Positions 9,605-17,358 of a stretch of DNA of 41,621 bases are shown here, piece by piece. The position numbers were made by a program, and so were the translations under genes. The number at the start of each line of letters is the position of its first letter. Positions within the stretch are counted from its first letter, which is position 1. The stretch covers positions 1 through 41,621 of the forward strand of contig CANQBF010000007.1 of NCBI GenBank assembly GCA_947588895.1, read 5' to 3'. The DNA is from an uncultured Bacilli bacterium. Lineage in GTDB: Bacteria > Bacillota_I > Bacilli_A > RF39 > UBA660. The notes below the pieces were generated by a model, which made no database searches, was not told the DNA's origin, and worked only from the letters and a program-made list of their open reading frames with translations.

Positions 9605-9615
9605 AAAGAGGGTGC

Positions 9616-10527
9616 ATTATTATAAAAACATTTCCAGAATTATTAGTCATGATAGGTGTAATAATAATAATTTTTGTCTATCGTGGCCGAAAAGAAGGAA
9701 AAGATTATAAAAAAGTTACTGATAAAGTAGGTAAAATATATACTAAGTATGCACCTTATTCTTTTAAAGTTGTTAGAGACAAAGCTAAAGAATTAGGCCA
9801 AGAATTCACTTTTAAACAATATTTAGGTCAAGCTGTTTTATTAGGTGGCTTTGCTGGTATTATTGGTTATTTCTATTTTTATAGCTTAATTTGGGCTTTA
9901 GTATATGCTGGAGCAGTAATATTATTTATTCCATATTTAACTTATTTAAGATTACAAAGAGTATATAGTGAATTTATTTTTGAACAAATTCAAACATATA
10001 CTACTAACGTTATTATGGAATTTAATACCACTCAAAGTTTTGTTAAAAGCTTAGAGGGTGTTAGAGATTCTGGTATTATTGAAGAACCAGTTTTAGGTGA
10101 TATTAAAGAAATGATTGATATGTCTTATCGTAATGGTACAATTGATGAATCAATTGAGTATTTTAATAATAAATATCCATTCTATATGGTAAAAAATATG
10201 CACCAATTGTTCTTACAAATTACTAAAGAAGGTGCAAGAGATGCAGGTGAATCTCTTGAAAATATGTCACTAGATATCGATGCTCTAGTTGAAGGTGTAT
10301 ATCGTGACCAAATGGATCGTAAAAACTTTCATAAAAGATTTTTAACATTTGGAGCAGTTCTTTATTCTTTAGTTATTGTTGTTGAATTCTTACTTGGTAA
10401 AGATAGTTATATCGAGATGTTAAAAGAATGGTATGTTCAACTTTTATTACATGCGATTATACTTATTAATTTATATTTCTTAATATCAGGAGAGAAATAC
10501 TATAATGAAGATGTGGGGGCTGAATAA
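9616..10527 (+). CDS. tadB: TadB-like platform protein (T2SSF), apparent non-AUG start
   Basis: Inner-membrane platform protein of the T2SSF/GspF fold, pairing with TadA. Hydrophobic segments lie near the start (IGVIIIIFVY), in the first third (two helices) and at the C-terminus (two helices), around a cytoplasmic helical domain containing NKYPFYMVKNMHQLFLQI. The track starts it at ATG 9649, which lacks a ribosome site and cuts into the first helix. The frame stays open upstream to AAAGAGGG at 9605-9612, and the only codons at good spacing are ATT (9616 or 9619) or ATA. I therefore place the start at ATT about 9616; the exact codon is unproven. Its stop overlaps the tadC start. Confidence 0.8.
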   Translation: MIIKTFPELLVMIGVIIIIFVYRGRKEGKDYKKVTDKVGKIYTKYAPYSFKVVRDKAKELGQEFTFKQYLGQAVLLGGFAGIIGYFYFYSLIWALVYAGAVILFIPYLTYLRLQRVYSEFIFEQIQTYTTNVIMEFNTTQSFVKSLEGVRDSGIIEEPVLGDIKEMIDMSYRNGTIDESIEYFNNKYPFYMVKNMHQLFLQITKEGARDAGESLENMSLDIDALVEGVYRDQMDRKNFHKRFLTFGAVLYSLVIVVEFLLGKDSYIEMLKEWYVQLLLHAIILINLYFLISGEKYYNEDVGAE

Positions 10528-11315
10528 TGCAAATAGAAATAATTATTGTTGGCATGCTTATAATATTCTTAATGTCTTATAATGGACAATTTAGTGTTAA
10601 AGCCCTTATATCTGATAATATGAATATCTTTAGAAAGTTAAAAGAAGATGACTGGGATTTTTATGTTAGAGCTAAATATGGTGATAACATGAATGCTGAG
10701 GCATTATTTGCTAATCGTATTAGAAATGGTTTAATTACAATATTAGTATTAATATTTTTTTGGATAACTAAATTAGATGCTTTACACATTTTAATTAGTT
10801 TTGTTGGTGGTTTCTTAATATTTAAATTAGATTATTTAAATATTAAATCATATTATCGTAGTCATATATTTTATATTGATAGTATGTTACCACATTATTT
10901 AAAAGGTATCGAAATATTAATTCAACACTATACTGTACCAGTAGCAATAGGTAAATCAATAACTGATGCACCAGAAATTTTTAAAGATGGATTACAAGAA
11001 ATGATAAACGAAATTAATTCCGGTGATGATTCAATTAATCCATATATGAATTTTGCTAAAAAATATCCAGTACGTGATTCCATGCGTATGATGCGTCTTT
11101 TATATCGTTTAAGTTTAGGTAGTCAAGACCGTAAACAAGAACAAATGCTTATGTTTTCAAGAACAATATCTAACTTACAACAAAAAGCAAGAGAAACTAG
11201 ATATAAAAATAGACTTGAAAAAATGGAAGGGAAAACCATGAAAATGTTAATTTCAACAGGTATAGGAGTTATGATCTTACTAGTTGTTGCTTTAATGCAA
11301 ATGATGACAATATAA
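10527..11315 (+). CDS. tadC: TadC-like platform protein (T2SSF)
   Basis: 262 aa, second T2SSF-type membrane platform protein. TadB and TadC together replace the single GspF/PilC in Tad systems. There is an N-terminal helix, a central pair of helices (about 68-105), a soluble helical domain (the SMRMMRLLYRLSLGSQD stretch is typical of the F fold) and a C-terminal helix (MLISTGIGVMILLVVALMQM). The start overlaps the tadB stop by one base. A terminator immediately follows, ending this transcription unit. Confidence 0.85.
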   Translation: MQIEIIIVGMLIIFLMSYNGQFSVKALISDNMNIFRKLKEDDWDFYVRAKYGDNMNAEALFANRIRNGLITILVLIFFWITKLDALHILISFVGGFLIFKLDYLNIKSYYRSHIFYIDSMLPHYLKGIEILIQHYTVPVAIGKSITDAPEIFKDGLQEMINEINSGDDSINPYMNFAKKYPVRDSMRMMRLLYRLSLGSQDRKQEQMLMFSRTISNLQQKARETRYKNRLEKMEGKTMKMLISTGIGVMILLVVALMQMMTI

Positions 11316-11337
11316 AGTTGAGTAATCAACTTTTTTT
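11314..11337 (+). terminator. Rho-independent terminator after tadC
   Basis: AAAGTTGA stem, GTAA loop, TCAACTTT, then a T run. It separates the TadABC unit from the pilin-like genes. Confidence 0.85.
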
Positions 11338-11390
11338 GTATATTTATGTCAAATAATTAATTTTAATTTAAATGTTTCAAAAAAATTTCC

Positions 11391-11413
11391 CTTAAAATAA
11401 TTGATATTTTAAG
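11391..11413. promoter_or_regulatory. Perfect inverted repeat overlapping pilin promoter -35
   Basis: CTTAAAATA, 5-bp centre, TATTTTAAG. The centre and right arm cover the -35 hexamer at 11401-11406, so it is positioned like an operator. The binding protein is unknown and the arms are AT-rich, so chance is possible. Confidence 0.4.
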
Positions 11414-11429
11414 TAATGTCGGTTATAAT
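11401..11429 (+). promoter_or_regulatory. Strong sigma-A-type promoter for pilin-like gene cluster
   Basis: TTGATA, 17-bp spacer, TATAAT, followed by an AAAGGAGGAG ribosome site seven bases before the ATG at 11462. This is the best expression signal in the locus, as expected for a major structural subunit. Confidence 0.8.
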
Positions 11430-11461
11430 GATAATGTGATAATAAAGGAGGAGATAACTAT

Positions 11462-11740
11462 ATGAAAGAAGCAACAGGCGAATTAAATATGACAGTTGTT
11501 ACAGTAGTAGCAATCGCTGCTTTAGTTGGAATTTTCTATGTATTTATTTGGCCTACTATTCAATTAGGTATGGCTTTATCAGCTGCTTGTAGTGCATCTG
11601 GAGGTCAAGCATATGATACTACATTATCTGATGGCGGTAAAATTACTTGTGATGGAGGTACTCCAAATAAATGTGGATATACACCTGGTGAAAATACTAG
11701 AAAAGTAATTCTTGGTAGTGGAAATAGAAATTGTGAGTAA
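11462..11740 (+). CDS. Candidate major pilin with MKEATGE N-terminus
   Basis: 92 aa. The N-terminus MKEATGEL is followed at once by a hydrophobic helix (about 9-35), then a small external domain with four Cys near the C-terminal half, one close to the end. Size and layout match Flp/Tad or archaellin-like pilins, but the usual G|x4E cleavage pattern is not exact: if cut after Gly6, Glu is residue +1 and not +5. The strongest promoter and ribosome site of the locus lie in front of it. Three further genes downstream share the N-terminal signature. Pilin identity is inference from context and architecture. Confidence 0.7.
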   Translation: MKEATGELNMTVVTVVAIAALVGIFYVFIWPTIQLGMALSAACSASGGQAYDTTLSDGGKITCDGGTPNKCGYTPGENTRKVILGSGNRNCE

Positions 11741-11746
11741 TAAGTA

Positions 11747-12004
11747 ATGAAAGAGGCGACAGGAGAATTAGTATCTTCAGTTACTGTATTGGTGGCTATT
11801 GGAATTCTAATGGCCTCTTTTTACTATGTATTATGGCCAGTAATTAAACAAGGCTTTGAAAATACAACGGCTTGTAATAAAGCAATATGTGAGCCATGTA
11901 AGGATTCATCAGGTAAACCAAGTAACAAATGTGACACAGTAACTTGTTATAGAAATGGTATAAAAGATGATGAACATGAAGTAAAATGCGTTTATAAAGG
12001 ATAA
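11747..12004 (+). CDS. Pilin-like protein, paralogue of the preceding gene
   Basis: 85 aa. It starts MKEATGELVSSVTVLVAIG and has the same helix length and the same aromatic/WP element (YYVLWPVIKQG against FIWPTIQLG) as the protein at 11462. A small Cys-rich external part (six Cys) follows. It is six bases downstream of its neighbour, with only a weak ribosome site, so probably coupled. A minor or alternative pilin subunit is the simplest reading. Confidence 0.7.
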   Translation: MKEATGELVSSVTVLVAIGILMASFYYVLWPVIKQGFENTTACNKAICEPCKDSSGKPSNKCDTVTCYRNGIKDDEHEVKCVYKG

Positions 12005-12026
12005 AAGAAAGGATAGTGAGTGATTA

Positions 12027-12542
12027 ATGCGTGAATCAGTTGGTGGATTATCATTATTTCAAATAGTAATAGCCTTTATTTTGTTATTTACTGCTATAAT
12101 GTGTCTAACCATTAATCACTCTAAAGCCTTTGCTGTTAAAGATGAAATTGTTAGTATAATTGAAGAAAGTGCAATAGATTCAGCTGGTAATTTAAGTGAT
12201 AAAACTATAGAAACAATAATGGAACGTTTAGCGGAAATTGGTTATCAAGCCACAGGACATTGTGAAGAAGGTTGGCAAGGATATAGTCCTAATAACAACG
12301 ATACAATGAATAATGCCTTTTTTTGCTTGAAAAAAGTAAATGTTTATGATCAAATGCGTAGTGATGCTGATAAACATTGTACACTTAATAGTTGCATTGT
12401 TGTAGGAGATGATGATTATCCATATATGTACTATTATAAAGTAAGATTATTTTATAAATTAGATATACCAATAGTAGATAGAATGGATTTTAATGTTACA
12501 AGTTCTACAAAATTATTAACGGCAGAAAGGTCAAAGAATTAG
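12027..12542 (+). CDS. Pseudopilin/TadE-like protein
   Basis: 171 aa. The N-terminus MRESVGGLSLFQIVIAF keeps the [KR]-[EQ]-[AS]-x-G pattern and enters a hydrophobic helix (about 10-30). The remaining 140 residues are external, with four Cys. The helix-distal segment (KDEIVSIIEESAID) is like the TadE/G-type N-terminal helix extension. AAAGGATAGTGAG precedes the ATG. It is probably a minor pilin of the same appendage. No family is recognised beyond this. Confidence 0.65.
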   Translation: MRESVGGLSLFQIVIAFILLFTAIMCLTINHSKAFAVKDEIVSIIEESAIDSAGNLSDKTIETIMERLAEIGYQATGHCEEGWQGYSPNNNDTMNNAFFCLKKVNVYDQMRSDADKHCTLNSCIVVGDDDYPYMYYYKVRLFYKLDIPIVDRMDFNVTSSTKLLTAERSKN

Positions 12543-12545
12543 ATT

Positions 12546-13070
12546 ATGAGACAAAGTACAGGAACAATTAATACCTTTCGTTTTATGATAGTATTTATTT
12601 TAATATTTGCAAGTTTTTTAACAATTGCAATATCATATAATAAAGTAATTCGAATGAAAAATGAATCATTATTAATTATTGAAAAATATGAAGGCGTAAC
12701 AGAACAATCATTACGTATTATAAATAATTTTTTATATCAAAATGGTTATAGATCAACTAGTACTTGTGAAGATGATGAAGTAGGTATGAAAGATATAGCA
12801 CCAGATGCTGCTATAGTATTAGATAATAGACCAAATGAACGATATTATTATTGTCTTAAAAAATATGAAATAAAAAAACAACAAGGTAGTACAACTGCTA
12901 ATACTACTCATATATACTATGATTTAAAATTATTTTTTAAATTTGAATTAGATTTATTTGATGGTATAGATTTAATGAATTTTCATATTCAAAGTGAAAC
13001 AAAAAGAATCGTTTATCATAGTGAAATAAATTATATTGAAGTTCCAAGTGAAATTAGAATAGGAAGTTAA
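12546..13070 (+). CDS. Pseudopilin/TadE-like protein, paralogue
   Basis: 174 aa, three bases after the previous stop. The N-terminus MRQSTGTINTFRFMIVF again gives the shared signature plus one helix. Layout and size match the 12027 protein, including an MKNESLLIIEKYEGV segment aligned with its MK-like AVKDEIVSIIEES region and a C-terminal LKLFFKFELDLFDGIDLMNF segment that parallels VRLFYKLDIPIVDRMDF. The two are therefore diverged duplicates. There is no clear own ribosome site, so translational coupling is likely. Confidence 0.65.
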   Translation: MRQSTGTINTFRFMIVFILIFASFLTIAISYNKVIRMKNESLLIIEKYEGVTEQSLRIINNFLYQNGYRSTSTCEDDEVGMKDIAPDAAIVLDNRPNERYYYCLKKYEIKKQQGSTTANTTHIYYDLKLFFKFELDLFDGIDLMNFHIQSETKRIVYHSEINYIEVPSEIRIGS

Positions 13071-13072
13071 AC

Positions 13073-14041
13073 ATGAATGTAATCGTATCAAACAAATATC
13101 AAACGTTATTAGGAACATTAAATATTGATGTTATTAAAAGTATTAATGGAGAATTTAGTGTTCAAGATTTAGTAAATCAATTTACTAATTTTTTCTATAA
13201 TAAAATGATAATAGATATTACTGCTATTAAAAATTATGAAGATATTAATACTATGCGTGAATTATCTTTAAATTTTGATATGGATAAAGTAATTATTTTA
13301 TTAGATGATTCTCCAAGTGTTAATTCAGCAAGTTATCTATCTCAAATGGTTTCGGTAGGTATCTATAACTTTACAAGAAATATCGATGCTGTACCATTTT
13401 TAATTCAAAATCCTAATAGTTATAAAGATGTAGCTAATTATCAAAACTTTAATGGTTCATTAGATGATACCATTAAAGGAGAAGTTAGTGTTGAAGATAT
13501 TCCAATAGGTCATCGAATAATTGGAATAAAAAACATTACAGAACATGCTGGTGCAACTACATTAGTATATATGTTAAAAAAACATTTGGAGCATTATTAT
13601 CGTGTTAAAGCTTTTGAAGTAAATAATACTGATTTTGAATTTTTAAATGATAAGGAATTAGAAAGTGCTGATTTTATGAGCATTAATTCTAAACTTGCTA
13701 ATTATAATAATAATGATGTTATATTAATAGATTTAAATGATGGACCAGAAAATATATGTACAGAAGTAATATATTTAATTGAGCCAGGAATACTTAAATT
13801 AAATAAATTAATAAGACAAGATAGAAGAATATTTGATAAATTAAGAGGTAAAAAGATTGTTCTTAATAAAAGTATATTAAATAATAATGATGTAAGAGAT
13901 TTTGAACATGAAAGTGGTAGTAAAGTATTCTTTAATTTACCTTGTTTAGATGAAAAACTTGATAATAATCAAAAAATAAATGAATTTTTAGTCGCTTTAG
14001 GTTTTTCAAGATTAGAAGTAGAACAAAATAATAAATGGTAA
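13073..14041 (+). CDS. tadZ: TadZ/CpaE-like protein with degenerate ATPase motif
   Basis: 322 aa. The N-terminal half (about 1-120) is laid out like the receiver-like domain of CpaE/TadZ, and the second half like a ParA/MinD domain. The P-loop region reads ITEHAGATT (about 155-163), which keeps the GxTT end but lacks both signature lysines of a deviant Walker A. Atypical Walker A motifs are known in TadZ, which localises Tad pili at the membrane. A VILIDLNDG segment sits at the Walker B/switch position. It is preceded by GGAAG and lies two bases after the pseudopilin gene. It could be a pure localisation factor without ATPase activity. Confidence 0.65.
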   Translation: MNVIVSNKYQTLLGTLNIDVIKSINGEFSVQDLVNQFTNFFYNKMIIDITAIKNYEDINTMRELSLNFDMDKVIILLDDSPSVNSASYLSQMVSVGIYNFTRNIDAVPFLIQNPNSYKDVANYQNFNGSLDDTIKGEVSVEDIPIGHRIIGIKNITEHAGATTLVYMLKKHLEHYYRVKAFEVNNTDFEFLNDKELESADFMSINSKLANYNNNDVILIDLNDGPENICTEVIYLIEPGILKLNKLIRQDRRIFDKLRGKKIVLNKSILNNNDVRDFEHESGSKVFFNLPCLDEKLDNNQKINEFLVALGFSRLEVEQNNKW

Positions 14042-14085
14042 ATTAATAGTTTGAATATATAAATTGTAAAATATTGTCATTTTTC

Positions 14086-14114
14086 TTGACATATAAACAT
14101 AATTTAGGTAAAAT
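14086..14114 (+). promoter_or_regulatory. Sigma-A-type promoter for first VirB2-like gene
   Basis: TTGACA, 17-bp spacer, TAAAAT; consensus -35 and near-consensus -10. AAGAAGG lies before the ATG at 14149. Confidence 0.8.
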
Positions 14115-14148
14115 TTAAGTAGAAAAAGAGAAAGAAGGTTGTTTTTAG

Positions 14149-14511
14149 ATGTTATTATTAGATGCTACTAATTTATGTACAGACCTTTCACCTATGTTAA
14201 AATTATTAGGCTGGGTAGTTACTATAATTAAAATTGTTATTCCTTTAATTTTAATTGTATTAGGAATGGTTGATTTAGGAAAGGCTGTTGTATCAAGTGA
14301 GGATAAAGCAATTAATAAATCTGTAACAAAATTAATTCAAAGATTTATTGCTGCTGTAGTTATCTTCTTTATACCTGCAATAGTTAACGCTATATTTAGT
14401 GCTATTGGAGTTATGTCTGGTAGTGAACAATCACAATTTACTTGTGCTGTTAAATGTATAACAAATGTTAGCAGTTGTCCTACATCAGAATTAGAACCAG
14501 GAAATAACTAA
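14149..14511 (+). CDS. VirB2/TrbC-like T4SS pilin, minimal form
   Basis: 120 aa. Two hydrophobic helices (about 22-42 and 65-90) flank the short polar loop SSEDKAINKS, followed by a Cys-containing tail (CAVKCITNVSSC). This is the VirB2/TrbC or 'T4SS pilin' layout, and it is the shortest of four consecutive paralogues. There is no classical cleavable signal peptide: the N-terminus is short and starts near the first helix. It has its own promoter and its own terminator, so it is probably expressed at a separate level. Pilin or membrane-channel subunit are both possible. Confidence 0.7.
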   Translation: MLLLDATNLCTDLSPMLKLLGWVVTIIKIVIPLILIVLGMVDLGKAVVSSEDKAINKSVTKLIQRFIAAVVIFFIPAIVNAIFSAIGVMSGSEQSQFTCAVKCITNVSSCPTSELEPGNN

Positions 14512-14516
14512 GTATT

Positions 14517-14544
14517 AAAAAATCACATTTTTGTGATTTTTTTT
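14517..14544 (+). terminator. Rho-independent terminator
   Basis: AAAAAATCACA stem with a TTTT loop and TGTGATT arm running into a long T tract. It ends the monocistronic unit of the 14149 gene. Its tail overlaps the -35 of the next promoter. Confidence 0.85.
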
Positions 14545-14571
14545 GTATATTTTAAATAAATGTTGTATAAT
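14543..14571 (+). promoter_or_regulatory. Sigma-A-type promoter
   Basis: TTGTAT, 17-bp spacer, TATAAT. A start near 14578 rules out the GTG at 14580 as initiation codon and supports the ATG at 14592. Confidence 0.75.
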
Positions 14572-14591
14572 AACCACTTGTGAGGAAATAT

Positions 14592-15383
14592 ATGAAAAAA
14601 ATTAATAAATTATTATTTATATTTTTTATAATATTTGTGAATATTAAATTAGTAAATGCCTTTACTAGTGATTCATGCATGAATGGTTATACTTTAGTGG
14701 GGGATTATACATGTTTTAAATCAATACCTGCTCAAAATTATTATGGTAAATATGCATGTACTAATGATATGGGAGAATTACAAGGTAAAGAATGTATATC
14801 TTATTATAATTTAGAACAACCCAGTAATGAAAATAATAATTGTGATAGTGGTTATACAGCAATTGGAGGTTATTGTTATAAATATATAGGTAGTGCTAGA
14901 AATTATTATGGTGTTTATAGTTGTGTTTATGGTACTAATATTGGAGTATCTTGTTATGATATAAAGAATACAAATAATAATAATGAAATATTAAATAACG
15001 AAAATGTTAATAATGATAATAAAGTTGAATATGAAGTAATAGATTATAGAAAAGTATGTACGAGTGATGAAGGAGTAAGAAAAGTAGTTAAGTTTACTGG
15101 TACAATAATTTTAATATGTCGATTTATTGCACCATTATTAATTATAGTATTAGGAATGATTGATTTTGGAAAATCAGTAATGTCTAATGATGATAAAGCT
15201 ATTAGTAAGTCTAGTCAGGCATTAATTAGAAGATTTATAGCCGGAGTAGCTATCTTCTTTATACCATTACTATTATCATATGGAATTAATTTTGTTAGTA
15301 AAGTATTAAATAATGGTAAAGAAGATACTAACTCATTAAAAGATTGTACCATTTGTGTTTTAAACGTTAATAAATGTAAATAG
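14592..15383 (+). CDS. VirB2-like protein with Cys-rich ectodomain (two repeats)
   Basis: 263 aa from ATG 14592, which has GAGG six bases upstream; the track's GTG at 14580 is too close to the transcription start. A signal peptide (about 1-24) is followed by two related Cys-rich repeats: SCMNGYTLVGDYTCFK... and NCDSGYTAIGGYCYKY..., each followed by NYYG and another Cys pair. After an Asn-rich linker comes a VirB2-like module: VCTSDEGVRK, helix, NDDKAISKS loop, helix, and a CTICVLNVNKC tail. The module is clearly homologous to the 14149 protein. A fusion of a pilin/channel module to a surface-exposed head is unusual for T4SS pilins. Confidence 0.7.
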   Translation: MKKINKLLFIFFIIFVNIKLVNAFTSDSCMNGYTLVGDYTCFKSIPAQNYYGKYACTNDMGELQGKECISYYNLEQPSNENNNCDSGYTAIGGYCYKYIGSARNYYGVYSCVYGTNIGVSCYDIKNTNNNNEILNNENVNNDNKVEYEVIDYRKVCTSDEGVRKVVKFTGTIILICRFIAPLLIIVLGMIDFGKSVMSNDDKAISKSSQALIRRFIAGVAIFFIPLLLSYGINFVSKVLNNGKEDTNSLKDCTICVLNVNKCK

Positions 15384-15404
15384 ACAAGTAATTGTCTATT
15401 TTTT
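15378..15404 (+). terminator. Rho-independent terminator with GTAA loop
   Basis: AAATAGACAA, GTAA, TTGTCTATTT and T run. The stem includes the stop codon of the preceding gene. Confidence 0.8.
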
Positions 15405-15416
15405 ATTGAAAAATAA

Positions 15417-15425
15417 TGCTATAAT
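15417..15425 (+). promoter_or_regulatory. Extended -10 promoter
   Basis: TGCTATAAT, an exact extended -10. No good -35 at 16-18 bp, which extended -10 promoters tolerate. AAGGTAGG then precedes ATG 15449. Confidence 0.6.
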
Positions 15426-15448
15426 TCAAATAAGGTAGGTTATATGAT

Positions 15449-16831
15449 ATGAAAATAAATAAACTAATAATTTTAATATCCTTTTTTTTATTTATTCCTA
15501 GAGTTAATGCATATGTGTGTAAATATGATTCATATCAAGATAAAATTTCTAATGAATCTGGTGGTTATCAAATTAATGGCTGTGGTGTTGTAGAAATTAC
15601 TTTTAATGACTCTACAGGACAAGTAGATAGTAATAGTATAAAATATTTTAATAAGCCTGATCCAACAGCACCAAAAAATTACTTTGAAACATTTTATTTT
15701 AATATTCCAAATGATAGATATATATATGATATTGGAGAATGTCCAACATTAGATATTGGATTAGATAGGTTAGGAAGTAATTATTGTAGTTTTTTTGCAA
15801 GTAATGATACTTCTACTCAAAGTACAAATTTAAAGCAAAATGTTCATTATTTATATTATGGTATAAAAGGATACAAAGATAATGAACAAATACCAGTACA
15901 AGATGATGGGGTAGATGAAAAATATAAAGAAGAAGTATATGCTGTATTTGGCTCTGTTGGTCATGATTATGGTAATGCCGGTAGTTGCATTATTGGAGAG
16001 TTAAGATACGTTTTTATTAGTAGTGTAAATGCTACTGTTGTAGGATGTGTTGGTAAAAATGAAGAAAATGCACCATTTCCTGCTTGTGGTGGCAATGGTA
16101 TAAGGATGCTTGAAAAAGGGGAAAGAATAGAGCCAAGTCAAAAAACGGGATATATCATTGGAGTGTGTGAAAATCCATCAGTAATTCCTGAGTATCAAAA
16201 AGCATATACATGTGTATATGCTAATACGCCTTGTGGAAGATTTGATGTTCAAAGAGATGGTTATGGAAAATTAAGTGTAAAAATGGATAAAAGCTATCAA
16301 TATACTTCTGATATAGCAACTGATTATTTTAAAAACGATGGCAAATGTCCGGATTTATATGCTAAATATGAAAACAGGTCTTGTAAAATTATGTCATTTT
16401 ATTCTAATAGTGGATATACAAAAGTTCAAGGTATGAGTCAAGATGCTTACTATGCAAGTATTCAGGATAAGACAGAACAAACTTATGAACCGGATTATCG
16501 TAATCTTTGTTCAACTGATGCAGGTGTTCAAAAAATAGTAAGATTTACTGGTATACTTATTTTATTATGTCGATTTATTGCTCCAATAATAATAATTGTT
16601 TTAGGAATGATTGATTTATTTAAATCAGTAACATCAAGTGATGATAAAGCAATATCAAAAGCAGGTAAAGCGTTAATAAGAAGAATAATTGCTGGTTTTG
16701 CTGTCTTTATCGCTCCATCATTAATAAAATTTGCTATTACAGGTGCTAATAAAATAATTAATAAAAACGAAACATCTGTTGTTAATGCTTGTACAAAATG
16801 TGTTTTTGAGCCATTTAAATGTAATAAGTAA
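15449..16831 (+). CDS. VirB2-like protein with large ectodomain
   Basis: 460 aa. A signal peptide (MKINKLIILISFFLFIPRVNA) is followed by an ectodomain of about 330 residues with many paired Cys and no recognised fold. The C-terminal module shares with the 14592 protein the run DYRNLCSTDAGVQKIVRFTG, a helix ending IVLGMID, the SSDDKAISK loop, a second helix and the CTKCVFEPFKC tail. It is the longest of the four VirB2-like paralogues. The head could be exposed outside the wall if the module sits in the membrane. It has its own promoter. Confidence 0.7.
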   Translation: MKINKLIILISFFLFIPRVNAYVCKYDSYQDKISNESGGYQINGCGVVEITFNDSTGQVDSNSIKYFNKPDPTAPKNYFETFYFNIPNDRYIYDIGECPTLDIGLDRLGSNYCSFFASNDTSTQSTNLKQNVHYLYYGIKGYKDNEQIPVQDDGVDEKYKEEVYAVFGSVGHDYGNAGSCIIGELRYVFISSVNATVVGCVGKNEENAPFPACGGNGIRMLEKGERIEPSQKTGYIIGVCENPSVIPEYQKAYTCVYANTPCGRFDVQRDGYGKLSVKMDKSYQYTSDIATDYFKNDGKCPDLYAKYENRSCKIMSFYSNSGYTKVQGMSQDAYYASIQDKTEQTYEPDYRNLCSTDAGVQKIVRFTGILILLCRFIAPIIIIVLGMIDLFKSVTSSDDKAISKAGKALIRRIIAGFAVFIAPSLIKFAITGANKIINKNETSVVNACTKCVFEPFKCNK

Positions 16832-16858
16832 TTTTTTCTAGTTTTTATTATAATAATA

Positions 16859-16867
16859 TGATAAAAT
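16859..16867 (+). promoter_or_regulatory. Possible extended -10 promoter
   Basis: TGATAAAAT with no clear -35. It sits 32 bases before the ATG at 16899, next to another TATAAT at 16849-16854. Confidence 0.4.
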
Positions 16868-16898
16868 TTATATGTAAAAGCGGAAGTAGGTTGATAAA

Positions 16899-17342
16899 AT
16901 GAAAAACAAAATAATAATTATAACATTCTTAGTTTTTTCAGTTTTCATGGTAAGTATCCAAAATGTTTATGCAAGAGAAAGTATTGTTGATAATAGTGGG
17001 GGTGGTTATCAAGTTTCAGAATCGACTGATAGTGAAGATGTATCTTGTCAAAGTTTATTTGGCCGTCCAACTGATAGAAATGCACCTGCGTATTACATAG
17101 TTTTAGCTTTTGATATTATTAAATACATAGCAATAATAATTTTAGTTGTAATGGCTGTTTTAGATTTTGTGAATGCCATTGCATCAGGAAAAGATGATGC
17201 AATTAATACCGCCGTAAAAAAGGTTATGGTTCGTTTTGTAATATGTGTAATAATCTTTATTTTACCTATTTTACTTAAATTTGGTTTATCACTCATTGAT
17301 GAAAGAGCAGCTCATATGTGTGGAATAGGTGGAGTAGAATAA
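16899..17342 (+). CDS. VirB2-like T4SS pilin with signal peptide
   Basis: 147 aa. The signal peptide ends near VYA (residue about 26), a short polar segment with one Cys follows, then two helices around the loop SGKDDAINTA, equivalent to SxDDKAIxK in the three genes before it. The tail has a single Cys (MCGIGG) and not the three-Cys pattern. Being the most diverged copy and next to prgI and virB4, it may be the true VirB2 equivalent of the core complex. AAGCGGAAGTAGG precedes the start. Confidence 0.7.
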   Translation: MKNKIIIITFLVFSVFMVSIQNVYARESIVDNSGGGYQVSESTDSEDVSCQSLFGRPTDRNAPAYYIVLAFDIIKYIAIIILVVMAVLDFVNAIASGKDDAINTAVKKVMVRFVICVIIFILPILLKFGLSLIDERAAHMCGIGGVE

Positions 17343-17358
17343 AAAGGAGGAATAAAAA

